Source: an uncultured Pelagibacteraceae bacterium
GTDB lineage: Bacteria > Pseudomonadota > Alphaproteobacteria > Pelagibacterales > Pelagibacteraceae
Length of the DNA: 63,975 nt
Direction: 5' to 3'
NCBI GenBank assembly: GCA_902537055.1
Contig: CACAZW010000007.1
Location: forward strand, 1 to 63,975
Position 1 is the stretch's first letter; each line of letters begins with the position of its first letter. A program made the position numbers and the translations under genes. This document shows positions 1 to 9,463 of this stretch, piece by piece. The notes under the pieces were generated by a model. It saw only the letters and a list, made by a program, of their open reading frames with translations. It searched no databases and was not told the origin of the DNA.

Positions 1-1
1 T

Positions 2-673
2 TTCAAAGATATGCCTACTGAAGAAACTGAAAATCTTTTAACTAATAATTTTTTAAAAAGAAATTCTCCTAATGAAATTTTAATAAGTAAAAATAATATA
101 AAATTTGAAGATTTAGAGCCAAACTCGATTATTGGTACATCGTCATATAGACGAGAATATCAACTTAAGAAAAAAAGACCCAACTTAAAATATAAACTTA
201 TCAGAGGAAATGTTGATACTAGAGTTCAAAAGTTAGAAAGAGGTGAATATGATGCAATAATTCTTTCAAAAGCAGGAGTAGATGCTTTAAATTTACAACA
301 TAAAATTTCACAAGAATTCAGTGTTGATGAACTTATACCTTGTGCAGGTCAAGGAATAATAGCAATTCAATGCAGAGAAGATGATAATGAAATTAAAAAA
401 TTGCTTGAAAACATTAATGATCAAGAAACAAGGACTGTCGCAAAAGCAGAAAGAGAGGTCTTAAAAGTTCTTGAAGGAGATTGTGATACTGCAGTTGGTG
501 TATTTGCAAAATCAAATGGTAAAGAAGTAGACCTATTGACCGAATTGTTTTCTGTTGATGGAAAAAATAGATATTTCATAAAAAAAAGTCTTCAAAAAGA
601 TAATATTGTGTCTACTAGTAGAATGGTGGGAGAAGAGCTTAAATTAAAATCAAAAGGTTCTTATAAAAATTAA
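2..673 (+). CDS. hemC: Hydroxymethylbilane synthase (porphobilinogen deaminase), 5' end outside window
   Basis: This enzyme joins four porphobilinogen units into hydroxymethylbilane in cytoplasmic heme synthesis. The reading frame is open from base 2, and the first residues (FKDMPTEE) match the KDxP stretch found about 90 residues into the family, so the N-terminal third lies upstream. Visible motifs are GTSSYRR, RGNVDTR and the AGQG loop. The Cys in LEGDCDTA (codon 482-484) is the expected attachment site of the dipyrromethane cofactor. hemD follows after one base, the usual heme gene pair. Identification is firm; the gene start cannot be seen. Confidence 0.95.
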   Translation, partial: FKDMPTEETENLLTNNFLKRNSPNEILISKNNIKFEDLEPNSIIGTSSYRREYQLKKKRPNLKYKLIRGNVDTRVQKLERGEYDAIILSKAGVDALNLQHKISQEFSVDELIPCAGQGIIAIQCREDDNEIKKLLENINDQETRTVAKAEREVLKVLEGDCDTAVGVFAKSNGKEVDLLTELFSVDGKNRYFIKKSLQKDNIVSTSRMVGEELKLKSKGSYKN

Positions 674-674
674 A

Positions 675-1373
675 ATGCATATTTTATTAACCAGACCATT
701 AGATGATAGCAAAGAATTAATTTTAAAATTTACTTCGATGAAACATAAAGTTTCTCATTTACCTTTATTACAAATAAAAAAAATAGAAACACAAGAAATA
801 GATTTTAATCAATTCAAAGGCGTTATTTTCACGAGCGCTAATTCTTTAAAAAATCTAAATATTTCAAAAATAGATAAAAAAATAATTTGTTTTTGCGTTG
901 GACTTGCAACAGAAAGAAAGGCAAAAGAATTAGGCTTTCAAAATATTTTCTGCGCTGAAGGTAACGTAAATAATCTTAAAGAATTAATTTTACAAAACTT
1001 TGACCCAAAGATTGGACCAATGGCCTACATTAGTGGAGAAATTGTTTCTTATAATCTAGATCAAGACTTAATTTCAAAAAACTATGTCATCAAGAGAATT
1101 ATAAATTATACTGCAATACCTAATGAAAATTTAAGTGATAATTTTTTAAGAGATATTAAAACTTCTGTGCCAGAAATTGTTTACATATATTCTGAAAATA
1201 GTGCGAAGACATTTTTTACGTTAATAAAAAAATATAACTTAGATAATATCTGGATGGAAACTAACCTAATGTGTATGGGCGAAAAAGCATCATCAGCATT
1301 GAATGACATAAAATGGAAAAAAATTTTTCTTTTTAACCCTGGTGAAGAGGAGTTTTTGCTATATAAAATTTAA
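675..1373 (+). CDS. hemD: Uroporphyrinogen-III synthase
   Basis: The predicted protein has 232 residues, normal for HemD, which cyclises hydroxymethylbilane and inverts ring D to give uroporphyrinogen III. The family is poorly conserved. Support comes from the N-terminal ILLTRPLDDS, the central FTSANSLK segment, the YIYSENSAKTF segment typical of the second domain, and its position directly after hemC. The ATG starts one base after the hemC stop. Soluble and cytoplasmic; no odd features seen. Confidence 0.88.
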   Translation: MHILLTRPLDDSKELILKFTSMKHKVSHLPLLQIKKIETQEIDFNQFKGVIFTSANSLKNLNISKIDKKIICFCVGLATERKAKELGFQNIFCAEGNVNNLKELILQNFDPKIGPMAYISGEIVSYNLDQDLISKNYVIKRIINYTAIPNENLSDNFLRDIKTSVPEIVYIYSENSAKTFFTLIKKYNLDNIWMETNLMCMGEKASSALNDIKWKKIFLFNPGEEEFLLYKI

Positions 1374-1375
1374 AA

Positions 1376-2461
1376 ATGGACGTTTTAAATAAACTAAATG
1401 AGTTATTTTTATCTGTTTGGAACCAGGGAATTCTTGGGGTAGATTTCTTTCAGATAATAGTAGGTCTAGGAATATTTGTATTATTTTTAATATTTAGAGG
1501 TCTAATCAGCAAACTTGTAATAAAAAAATTGGAATTAATTTCAAAAAGAACAACTAATAAATTAGATGATACTTTTGTAAAATCTATGGAAGGTCCTGCT
1601 AGGTTTCTTCCAATTGTTCTTGGTGTATTCTTTGCAAGCTATTATATGTCATTCGATAATGAAACTAGGGGTTTCATAGATAATGTTAACAGAACTTTAA
1701 TAACAATTTTAATATTTTGGATAATACATCAGATAATTGAGCCTATATCATATATTTTAAGTGGATTAGATAAAGTCCTGACTAAAGAATTAATAGGCTG
1801 GATTATAAAGTCTCTTAAAATTTTAATTTTTATTTTAGGTGCAGCCGCTGTTCTTGAGTTATGGGGAATCAAAATTGGACCAATAATTGCAGGATTAGGT
1901 TTATTTGGAGTAGCAGTAGCATTAGGCGCACAAGATTTATTTAAAAATCTAATTTCTGGAATTTTAGTTTTAGTTGAAAAAAGATTTAGAATTGGTGATT
2001 GGATTAAAGTTGATGGAGTTATCGAAGGGGTTGTTGAGAACATTGGATTCAGATCAACTGTTATAAGAAAATTTGATAAATCACTGGCAATTATTCCGAA
2101 TTTTCAATTTGCAGAAAATGCAGTGATTAATAATACAAGAAAGACTAACTGGGCTATTAGTTGGATAATAACTCTTCAATATGACACTACTATTGATCAA
2201 TTGAAAACAATAAGAGACGAAATTGAAGATCACATAAACAAAGGTGACGATTATGACCAATCTGTAGGAGTCGCTGTAAGAATTGATAAGTTTTCAGATA
2301 GCTCGATTGATATGTATGTTAGATGTTTTACAAAAACAAATAGTTGGACTAATTATTTACAAGTAAAAGAAAATTTAGCACTTGAAATAAAAAAAATTGT
2401 TGAAGGTAAGGGAGCTGCTTTTGCATTTCCAAGCCAGTCCATCTATGTTGAAAAAAAATGA
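1376..2461 (+). CDS. MscS-family mechanosensitive ion channel
   Basis: A 361-residue inner-membrane protein with several hydrophobic helices in the first 190 residues. A Gly/Ala-rich pore helix (about 170-190: GLGLFGVAVALGAQDLF) is followed by the MscS beta domain (FRIGDWIKVDGVIEGVVENIG). This is the hallmark order of small-conductance mechanosensitive channels, which release solutes on hypo-osmotic shock. It starts two bases after hemD and its stop overlaps the yggT start (ATGA). The family call is secure; gating properties and any special solute preference cannot be read from sequence. Confidence 0.9.
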   Translation: MDVLNKLNELFLSVWNQGILGVDFFQIIVGLGIFVLFLIFRGLISKLVIKKLELISKRTTNKLDDTFVKSMEGPARFLPIVLGVFFASYYMSFDNETRGFIDNVNRTLITILIFWIIHQIIEPISYILSGLDKVLTKELIGWIIKSLKILIFILGAAAVLELWGIKIGPIIAGLGLFGVAVALGAQDLFKNLISGILVLVEKRFRIGDWIKVDGVIEGVVENIGFRSTVIRKFDKSLAIIPNFQFAENAVINNTRKTNWAISWIITLQYDTTIDQLKTIRDEIEDHINKGDDYDQSVGVAVRIDKFSDSSIDMYVRCFTKTNSWTNYLQVKENLALEIKKIVEGKGAAFAFPSQSIYVEKK

Positions 2462-2748
2462 TTGCTATATTTTATTTAGCACTTCAAATTTTAAAACTTT
2501 ATTCGTATGTTGTTATTGCTAATGTTGTTATAAGTTGGTTAGTTGCTTTTAATGTATTAAATACGAGTAATCGGTTTGTATATTTAATATTAGATTTTAC
2601 TTATAAAATGACAGAACCGATTTTAATGAGAATTAGAAGATTTTTACCTAATCTTGGAGCTTTTGATATTTCACCTATCTTACTTCTTTTGTTGATATGG
2701 TTTATAGAAATGTGTATGAAGCTCTACATTGCACCACTAATATTTTAA
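2458..2748 (+). CDS. YggT family membrane protein
   Basis: A 96-residue protein with two hydrophobic blocks separated by a short polar stretch containing TEPILMRIRRFLPNLGAFDISP, which is the recognisable YggT core (P-x3-RRxLPxxGxxDxSP). Members sit in the inner membrane; their role is poorly defined, with proposals in osmotic tolerance and organelle or division-related processes. The ATG overlaps the stop of the MscS gene by four bases and folD follows after three bases, so it is probably cotranscribed with both. Confidence 0.88.
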   Translation: MIAIFYLALQILKLYSYVVIANVVISWLVAFNVLNTSNRFVYLILDFTYKMTEPILMRIRRFLPNLGAFDISPILLLLLIWFIEMCMKLYIAPLIF

Positions 2749-2751
2749 TAA

Positions 2752-3597
2752 ATGATTTTAATTGATGGAAAAAAAGCTGCAGCTGATTTAAGGGAAGAGC
2801 TAAAAAAAGAAGTTTTATCTTTAAAAGATAAGCATAACAAAGTACCAGGTTTAACGGTTATACTTATTGGTGATTTAGCGCCTAGTCAAATTTATGTTAG
2901 AAATAAAGAGAAATCTGCTAATGAAGTAGGTCTTAAATCTGAGGTGATTAAATATCCTGACAGTGTTGAAGAAAATGAAGTTTTAAAAAAAATTGATGAA
3001 CTAAACAATGATGATTCTGTTTCAGGAATTTTAGTTCAGCTACCACTCCCAAAACATATTGATAAACAAAAAGTTATAGAGGCAATTATGCCAGAGAAAG
3101 ATGTAGATGGATTTCATCCCATGAATGTTGGTAATCTGTCGTCAGGTTATGAAAGTTCTATTCCATGCACTCCTTTAGGTTGTTATTTATTAATAAAAAA
3201 AATTGAACCAAACCTTAATGGAAAAAAGGCTGTAATTGTTGGAAGATCAAATTTAAATGGTAAGCCAATGACACAGTTGTTGTTGAAAGAAAATTGCACA
3301 GTAACAATTACTCATTCAAAAACAAATGATCTTAAAGGTGAATGTTTAAAAGGAGACATTATAGTTGCTGCTGTTGGAATTCCAGAGCTTGTAAAAGGTG
3401 ATTGGGTTAAAAAAGATGCAATTGTGATTGATGTTGGTATTAATAAAACTGAAAACGGCCTAGTTGGCGATGTTGCATTTGATGAAGTATCAAAAGTTGC
3501 AAAAGCTTTAACTCCAGTTCCAGGTGGAGTTGGACCTATGACTATTGCATGTTTACTTAAAAATACAATCGAATGTTTTAAAAGAGCGAATAAATAA
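2752..3597 (+). CDS. folD: Bifunctional methylenetetrahydrofolate dehydrogenase / cyclohydrolase
   Basis: FolD interconverts 5,10-methylene-, methenyl- and 10-formyl-tetrahydrofolate using NADP. The 281-residue length is typical. Visible signatures are YVRNKEKSANEVG with the catalytic Lys, VQLPLPKHID, EKDVDGFHP, the nucleotide-binding VGRSNLNGKPM, and the C-terminal TPVPGGVGPMT. It also bears on the DMSP-demethylation locus at the other end of the window, because DmdA transfers its methyl group to tetrahydrofolate and FolD can feed oxidation of that C1 unit. It is convergent with the ABC permease gene, six bases apart. Confidence 0.97.
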   Translation: MILIDGKKAAADLREELKKEVLSLKDKHNKVPGLTVILIGDLAPSQIYVRNKEKSANEVGLKSEVIKYPDSVEENEVLKKIDELNNDDSVSGILVQLPLPKHIDKQKVIEAIMPEKDVDGFHPMNVGNLSSGYESSIPCTPLGCYLLIKKIEPNLNGKKAVIVGRSNLNGKPMTQLLLKENCTVTITHSKTNDLKGECLKGDIIVAAVGIPELVKGDWVKKDAIVIDVGINKTENGLVGDVAFDEVSKVAKALTPVPGGVGPMTIACLLKNTIECFKRANK

Positions 3598-3603
3598 AAT
3601 TTA

Positions 3604-6141
3604 CTATTGATTTCTTATTAATGGATAAACTTTAGGACTTAAGTATTTAAGATTAGTTAGCATAATTAAAATCAAGGTCACAATTCCTATAGAGGCACCA
3701 AGGTAAATTAAAACTTTAAAATCAAATTGCCAAACTAATTCAAAAATATTCTCCATAATAAATTTTGATCCAATTACTGCAAAAAAAATTGCAATTAATA
3801 TTACCGACATAAAAATAATTAAAAATTCTATCAAAGACGAAAATATAATTTCTTTTTTTGAAAAACCTAAAATTTTAAATACAAGATTTTGGTACTCTTT
3901 TACTTTTCCTTGGACCATTATAGCACTTGAGATAACAATCAATCCAATGACAATTGTTACACCAGAAATTAGGGTTACAGCTATGAAAACTTTATTTAAA
4001 ACTGATGTTACTTTGTTTAAGTAATCAGCAATTTTTATCATAGATAAACTCGGTAATACTTCTAACATTTTGGTTTCATCAAAATTATCTGGATTTTTAA
4101 ACTTAGCAGTTGCTAAATATTCATGAGGAATTTTTTTTGCAAATTGTGGATTAAATAACATGGCAAAATTAATACTTAGATCACGATAATCAACTTTTCT
4201 AAAATTAACTATTTCTCCATCAATTTCTCGACCATAAATGTTTAAAGTAAAAATATCTCCCAACTCAATATTAAAATCTTTAGCCACTTTTGCATCAAGT
4301 GATATCTGAAGTTGATTAGGTTTAGATAAATCCCACCATTCTCCTTTTAAAATTGGGTTATCTTTAGGTATATTTTCAACCCAAGAAGATCTTCTTTCAC
4401 TTCCAATTACCCAATAACTATCATTATCTGGTTTAATATAGCTATTTGGATTGACACCATTAATTTTTACTATTCCGGAGGAAACCATAGGCACTATTTC
4501 AATGTTTGCATCAGGGTTCATTTTGTAAACACCTTGTTCAAATTTTTTCTTTTCACCTTTTTGAATTCCAACAAAAAAATAATCAGGTGCAATATCTGGA
4601 ATAGATCTTGCAATTTCTCTTTTAAAATTTGTTCCAACTAAAGCTAAAGTTAATAATAAAGTTACACCTAAGCCTAAAGACATAATTGTGATAGGAGTGA
4701 TACTTTTTGTTTGAGTTATATTTTTTATCGATACTTTTAAAGAGATATTTGAAATAAAATTAAACTTTTTCAGTAAATAAATAATAATTTTAGAAAGTAA
4801 AAAAAATACAATTAGACATACAAAAAAAGCCAGAAAATAACCCAAGCTATAAGAAGGCCTTTCAGATCCTAGCGTAAACAATAAAACTAAAAATGATAAC
4901 AAGATAAAACTCAAAATAACTGACTTTTTTGAGTAATAAAATTGTAGGTTTTGGAATACATTTCTAAATAGATTTGATGCTTTAACTTGATCTATTGAAC
5001 TTATTGTTGGTATTGAAAAAATTATAAGAACTAACAAACCTACAATAAATATTTTTATAAAATTAATTAAAGAGAATTTCGGATAAACATTTAATCCCAA
5101 TCCATCAGATAAATATTTATCTGCAATTGGTACAATTAAAAAACTTGAGCCATAAGAAATTACAGTAATAATAAATAATAATATTAATAATTGAAGATAA
5201 TAAAGTCTTTTTATATTCCCTGAATAAAATCCTACAGCTTTTCTTACAGCTATAGACATATTATTCTGGTTTATAAATGACAACAATGTATTAGCGATAC
5301 CTATTCCAGCAATTAACATTGCACTAATTGATACTAAAGAGAGAAATTGGGAAAAATTATTAATTATCCTTTTTAAGCCACTTGCTGAATTTTCTGGAAA
5401 TCTAAGTTTTACTTTTTGGTCATCTTTAAAAATATCTTTGATCTTACTTTCTATTTTTTCTGGATCATCACTTGGTTTAAACTTTACTTTATATTCATAA
5501 TTTAAAAAACTACCTATTCCATTTAGTTTTAGTATCTCTAAAGTTTGTTTTCCTGCTAATGCCCAATCTCCGAAAGCTACAAACCCACTGACATCAGGTA
5601 CAGATTTTACAATTCCAACAACTATGAAACTTTGATCTTGTACCTTAACTTTGTCATTTATTTTTATCTTTAAAGTTTTTGATAAACTTTCATTAATCAA
5701 AATTGTCTTGGGTTCTTTTTGCATTCTTTCATAAGCATCTTCTGGCTCATAAACAACTTCACCGTATAGCGGATATTTTTCATCAACTGTTTTAATTCTT
5801 GTAAATAATGATTTATTTTTTTCTCTACCAGTCGTAGAAAGCATTGTACTGAACTCTATCATTTGTGAGACAGTTGAAAATTCCTTTACTTTATTGACTA
5901 AATTAAGATCCCCCTGATTACGGTTATAATCGATTTCGAGATCTCCACCCAAAAGAACTTTTGCATTATCATTAAGCTCTTTTTTTAAACTATCTTCGAT
6001 TGTAAAGATGGCACTTAAAATAAAAAGACTGATAAACAGCGTTACAATAATGCTTGAAATTTTTTTATAATTTCTGCTTAAATCCTTTAAAGCATACTTG
6101 AATATTAAACTTAACTCCGAAGAATTATTTAATTTTTCCAT
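3604..6141 (-). CDS. FtsX-family ABC transporter permease (YbbP-like)
   Basis: An 845-residue inner-membrane protein with a single N-terminal transmembrane helix, a large extracytoplasmic domain (about 50-260), and two FtsX-type membrane blocks (about 260-500 and 720-845) separated by a second large soluble region. This duplicated layout matches the YbbP group of MacB/LolCE-type permeases, which use ATP for mechanical work on periplasmic lipids or lipoproteins rather than import. It overlaps the end of its ATPase gene by 17 bases. The substrate is unknown. The esterase gene opposite is a conserved neighbour in other proteobacteria (ybbA-tesA), hinting at a lipid-related task. Confidence 0.88.
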   Translation of the reverse strand: MEKLNNSSELSLIFKYALKDLSRNYKKISSIIVTLFISLFILSAIFTIEDSLKKELNDNAKVLLGGDLEIDYNRNQGDLNLVNKVKEFSTVSQMIEFSTMLSTTGREKNKSLFTRIKTVDEKYPLYGEVVYEPEDAYERMQKEPKTILINESLSKTLKIKINDKVKVQDQSFIVVGIVKSVPDVSGFVAFGDWALAGKQTLEILKLNGIGSFLNYEYKVKFKPSDDPEKIESKIKDIFKDDQKVKLRFPENSASGLKRIINNFSQFLSLVSISAMLIAGIGIANTLLSFINQNNMSIAVRKAVGFYSGNIKRLYYLQLLILLFIITVISYGSSFLIVPIADKYLSDGLGLNVYPKFSLINFIKIFIVGLLVLIIFSIPTISSIDQVKASNLFRNVFQNLQFYYSKKSVILSFILLSFLVLLFTLGSERPSYSLGYFLAFFVCLIVFFLLSKIIIYLLKKFNFISNISLKVSIKNITQTKSITPITIMSLGLGVTLLLTLALVGTNFKREIARSIPDIAPDYFFVGIQKGEKKKFEQGVYKMNPDANIEIVPMVSSGIVKINGVNPNSYIKPDNDSYWVIGSERRSSWVENIPKDNPILKGEWWDLSKPNQLQISLDAKVAKDFNIELGDIFTLNIYGREIDGEIVNFRKVDYRDLSINFAMLFNPQFAKKIPHEYLATAKFKNPDNFDETKMLEVLPSLSMIKIADYLNKVTSVLNKVFIAVTLISGVTIVIGLIVISSAIMVQGKVKEYQNLVFKILGFSKKEIIFSSLIEFLIIFMSVILIAIFFAVIGSKFIMENIFELVWQFDFKVLIYLGASIGIVTLILIMLTNLKYLSPKVYPLIRNQ

Positions 6142-6790
6142 CTTTGATTTTAATTTTTCGTTTTGCTTTGTCTGCTAATTTTGGATCATGTGTGACCATT
6201 ATTAAAGAAGACCCTTCTTCTTTGACGTATTTAAATAAAATTTCAGAGATCATTATTGAGTTTTCGGTATCTAGATTACCAGTTGGTTCATCAGCTAAAA
6301 TCAAATCTGGTTTCATTGCAATAGCTCTTGCAATCGCCACACGTTGTTGCTCTCCACCAGATAATTGACTTGGAAGATTATTGAGTCTATGTTTTAGACC
6401 AAATCGATCTAATAAACTTTTTGCTTCTTTCTCAGGATTTTTAAATTCATTAAGTTCGAGTGTTAAAGCCACATTTTCAACAGCTGTATAATTTGGAATT
6501 AAATAGAAAGATTGAAATATAATTCCTATATTTTGCTTTCTAATTTCAGATACTTCGTCTTCATTAAGATTTGTTATTTCCCTGTCTTGAAATATAATTT
6601 TCCCTGAGGTTGGACGTTCTAGTCCACCAATAAGCATAATCAAGCTTGTTTTTCCTGACCCACTTTCTCCAACCACAGATACAGTTTCTTTTTTTTTTAT
6701 AGTTAAATCAATATTTTTTAAAACATTGATATTGTCCTTCCCAGTTTGGTATTTGAGATTTATTTTTTTTAATTTAAGAAGTGTGTTCAT
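6125..6790 (-). CDS. ABC transporter ATP-binding protein, LolD/YbbA type
   Basis: Supplies ATP hydrolysis to the FtsX-like permease downstream. Motifs are Walker A GESGSGKTS, Q-loop IFQSFYLIP, signature LSGGEQQRVAIARA, Walker B LILADEP, D-loop TGNLD and switch His in VTHD. An in-frame upstream Met would add 16 residues (from 6838), but the family begins near MNTLLKLKKINLKY, so I place the start at 6790. That ATG lies in a CATG palindrome whose other strand is the start of the esterase gene, so the two start codons share two bases. Confidence 0.92.
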   Translation of the reverse strand: MNTLLKLKKINLKYQTGKDNINVLKNIDLTIKKKETVSVVGESGSGKTSLIMLIGGLERPTSGKIIFQDREITNLNEDEVSEIRKQNIGIIFQSFYLIPNYTAVENVALTLELNEFKNPEKEAKSLLDRFGLKHRLNNLPSQLSGGEQQRVAIARAIAMKPDLILADEPTGNLDTENSIMISEILFKYVKEEGSSLIMVTHDPKLADKAKRKIKIKDGKIK

Positions 6791-7397
6791 GAATAAAAGT
6801 TTATTTATAAAAATATTGTTATTCTTTCTAGTGCACATAAATGCAAGTGCAATAGAAAAGGTTATATTATTCGGCGATAGTTTAATGGCGGGTTATGGTC
6901 TACCTAAAGAGCAACACTTATCTTTGGTTTTAGAAAGTAATCTCGTTAGGAGTGGTTTAAATATTAAGGTAATAAATGGAAGTGTGTCAGGAAGTACTTC
7001 TTCTGGTGGATTGAATAGAGCAGAATGGAGTTTATCAGAACCCGGTATTGATCTAATCATCCTTGGTCTTGGGGCAAATGATATGCTTAGAGGAATTCAA
7101 CCAGATGAAACTGAGAGAAATTTAGAAGAAATAATTAAAATCGCTAACAGTAAAAAAATAAAAATTATAATAGCTGGGATGGTTGCGCCAACAACTCATG
7201 GAACTAAGTATAAAAAAAATTTTGATGCTATTTATCCTAAATTGTCAAAAAAATATAATTTACCCTTAATTCCATTTTTGCTAGAGGGTGTTGCTCTTGA
7301 TCCAAATCTAAATCAACAGGATGGCATACATCCTAACAAAGCTGGAACAATAGTTATAAGTAATACAATTCAAGATATTATTTCAAAAAATTATTAA
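6789..7397 (+). CDS. tesA: Secreted GDSL/SGNH esterase, TesA-like (acyl-CoA thioesterase I / lysophospholipase)
   Basis: A periplasmic serine hydrolase of the SGNH fold. The start at 6789 gives a signal peptide (MNKSLFIKILLFFLVHINASA) followed by the catalytic block ILFGDSLMAGYG, the oxyanion Gly and Asn (SGSTSSGG, GANDMLRG) and the Asp-His pair in DGIHPNKAG. The length (202 residues) matches TesA. It is transcribed away from the YbbA/YbbP-like ABC genes, the same neighbourhood as in Escherichia coli. Likely substrates are acyl esters or lysophospholipids. A longer in-frame start at 6726 is rejected because it would bury the signal peptide. Confidence 0.88.
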   Translation: MNKSLFIKILLFFLVHINASAIEKVILFGDSLMAGYGLPKEQHLSLVLESNLVRSGLNIKVINGSVSGSTSSGGLNRAEWSLSEPGIDLIILGLGANDMLRGIQPDETERNLEEIIKIANSKKIKIIIAGMVAPTTHGTKYKKNFDAIYPKLSKKYNLPLIPFLLEGVALDPNLNQQDGIHPNKAGTIVISNTIQDIISKNY

Positions 7398-7403
7398 TCG
7401 GAT

Positions 7404-8405
7404 ATGAAAAAAAAATATCATCATTTAGCAAATGGCACATTTCGTAATCCTGAAGGATCAAAGGTGATTGATATGAATTTCAATTGGTCGTTTAAGGTCT
7501 TTAACCAAGAAAAAAAAAAATTAGATATGACTTTTCCTGAAAGTAATATCATTAAAAAAGAAAAAGTTTTATTGGATCTAAATAATTTCCAAAAAGAAGA
7601 TTATGTAGCGTGGATAGGTCATGCAACATTTTTATTAAAATTAGGGGGAATAACAATAATAACAGATCCAGTTTTTTCAAAAAATGCAGGACCTTTATTT
7701 TTTGGGCCAAAGAGATTTACCGAACCAGCATTAAAACTTAATGAGATACCAAGAACAGATATTTTTCTACTAACTCACAATCACTACGATCATCAAGATA
7801 TGAAAACAATAATGAGATTTCCTTATAAAGAATCTAAAGTTCTGTTACCTTTAGGACTAAAAAAATATTTTAAAATTAATAGATTTAAAGATGTAAATGA
7901 AATGGATTGGTATGATCAAATAAGAATAAATCAGAATTTAAATATTACTTTTTTGCCATCAGTCCACTGGTCAAAAAGGAGTTTAACGGATACTAACAAA
8001 ACTTTATGGGGCAGCTATTTGATTGAATACAAAGGAAAAAAAATATTATTTTCATGTGATACTGGTGTTGGAAAAATATATAAAGAATTGGGAGATAAGT
8101 ATGGTCCAATTGATTTAACATTTATTAACATTGGCGCATATAATTTTTATCCTATGGCTTCAATTAAAGATTCTTCTGCTTACCACACTAACCCTGAAGA
8201 AGCCCTTGGACTTGCTAAAGATTTAAAAAGTAAAAAAGTAATTGGAATGCATTGGGGAACTTTTGTCTTATCACTTGAACCAATATTAGAGCCCCCTTTA
8301 AGGTTTAAGCAAAATGCAGAAAAATTTGGATTTAAAAAAGATGATGCAATTATTTTTAAAATTGGTGAATTTAAATTATTTAAAGAGCTTTTTGATACTA
8401 ACTAG
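7404..8405 (+). CDS. Metallo-beta-lactamase-fold hydrolase (UlaG / NAPE-PLD-like)
   Basis: A 333-residue cytoplasmic metal-dependent hydrolase. The zinc motif is present as LLTHNHYDHQD (HxHxDH type). Other fold landmarks are GHATFLLKLGG, ITDPVFS, the third metal His in PSVHWSK, the bridging Asp in FSCDTG and the last His in GMHWGTF. The pattern fits the beta-lactamase-like group that includes N-acyl-phosphatidylethanolamine phospholipase D homologues; an N-terminal region rich in Trp and Phe (FNWSFKVF) also fits. The true substrate is unknown. It follows the esterase by six bases and overlaps the next, convergent gene by eight. Confidence 0.82.
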   Translation: MKKKYHHLANGTFRNPEGSKVIDMNFNWSFKVFNQEKKKLDMTFPESNIIKKEKVLLDLNNFQKEDYVAWIGHATFLLKLGGITIITDPVFSKNAGPLFFGPKRFTEPALKLNEIPRTDIFLLTHNHYDHQDMKTIMRFPYKESKVLLPLGLKKYFKINRFKDVNEMDWYDQIRINQNLNITFLPSVHWSKRSLTDTNKTLWGSYLIEYKGKKILFSCDTGVGKIYKELGDKYGPIDLTFINIGAYNFYPMASIKDSSAYHTNPEEALGLAKDLKSKKVIGMHWGTFVLSLEPILEPPLRFKQNAEKFGFKKDDAIIFKIGEFKLFKELFDTN

Positions 8406-9462
8406 AATTTTCCATCAACCACAATCCATCTTGATTTAAAAAATATAGTTTACCATTTATAGGATGAATTTGTATGTCTCTGATTCTTCCAATTTTATCT
8501 TTAAATATTATTTCCTCTTTTACGTTTGATAAATCATTAAACTCTAATTTTCTTAAAGACTTATCTTTAAGAGAAGTAATTAATGCATGACCATTCCAAT
8601 CTTTAAATTCATTACCTTTATAAATTGTGATTGCACTTGTGGCTATTGATGGAACCCAATATTGAATGGCTTTTGTAAAGCCAGGTTTCCATTTTGGCCC
8701 TATTGGTATACCTGAATAATTTGTGCCACCCCATCCAAGAATTTTCCAACCATAATTTTCACCTTTCTTTGCTTCACCAAACCAATCGCCTCCTTTTGCA
8801 CCATGATTACTCATATAAATTTTTCCATCAAAAGGTGATAAAGCTAAACCTTGAGGATTTCTTACACCAATTTGATATATTTCAGGTAGCCAGTCTGATT
8901 TCCCCTCAAAACGAGGATTGTCTTTTGGAATGCCACCATCTAGATAAATTCTAATTATACTTCCTGGATGTTTATTTCCATCTTGAGCAATCATTCCCCC
9001 GCCTCTTTCACCTGCAGAAGCAAATAAATAGTTGTCTTTAATTGCAAGTCTTGAACCAAAATGATAAGGCGAGTCAATTGGTGGATTGGCTTGAAAAATA
9101 TTTTTAAAATTTAATTTGTTTTTATTAAATTTTGCACGTGCAATTGAAGTACTAGTCTTCCAATTATTTCTATTTTCTGTGTATGAGATGTAAATGTAAT
9201 CTTCATGATACAGAATATCCAATAGTCCTCCCTGTCCATATTCTACAAAATTTAAGTTATGATCAATTTCATTTATCTCTCTTGTAGAAATGTTTACAAA
9301 TTTAATTTTTCCACCTTTCTCGGTAACAATCATTTCATTTTCATTAACGAACGACGAACCCCAAGGTGCTTCTAATTCAATAATTTTATTAAAATTAAAA
9401 TTTTTACTAAATGAATTAGTTGAGAATAGAATTAATGATAAAAGAAATAATAATTTCTTCAC
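8398..9462 (-). CDS. Periplasmic PQQ-dependent aldose / sorbosone-type sugar dehydrogenase
   Basis: A beta-propeller of the glucose/sorbosone dehydrogenase family that would oxidise sugars or aldehydes in the periplasm with pyrroloquinoline quinone. Landmarks are NEMIVTEKGGKI, QGGLLDILYH, SAGERGGG, IGVRNPQGLALSP and SNHGAKGGDWFGE. I choose a GTG start at 9462, one base after the stop of the upstream SDR, because it yields a clean signal peptide (KKLLFLLSLILFSTNSFS); the ATG at 9498 would place 12 extra polar residues before it. No PQQ synthesis genes are in the window, so cofactor supply and activity remain open. Confidence 0.83.
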   Translation of the reverse strand: MKKLLFLLSLILFSTNSFSKNFNFNKIIELEAPWGSSFVNENEMIVTEKGGKIKFVNISTREINEIDHNLNFVEYGQGGLLDILYHEDYIYISYTENRNNWKTSTSIARAKFNKNKLNFKNIFQANPPIDSPYHFGSRLAIKDNYLFASAGERGGGMIAQDGNKHPGSIIRIYLDGGIPKDNPRFEGKSDWLPEIYQIGVRNPQGLALSPFDGKIYMSNHGAKGGDWFGEAKKGENYGWKILGWGGTNYSGIPIGPKWKPGFTKAIQYWVPSIATSAITIYKGNEFKDWNGHALITSLKDKSLRKLEFNDLSNVKEEIIFKDKIGRIRDIQIHPINGKLYFLNQDGLWLMENSS

Positions 9463-9463
9463 T

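Noticed and set aside
3604..6141. The permease as a fusion of two genes
   Set aside because: A duplicated FtsX layout of about 800 residues is normal for YbbP-type permeases.
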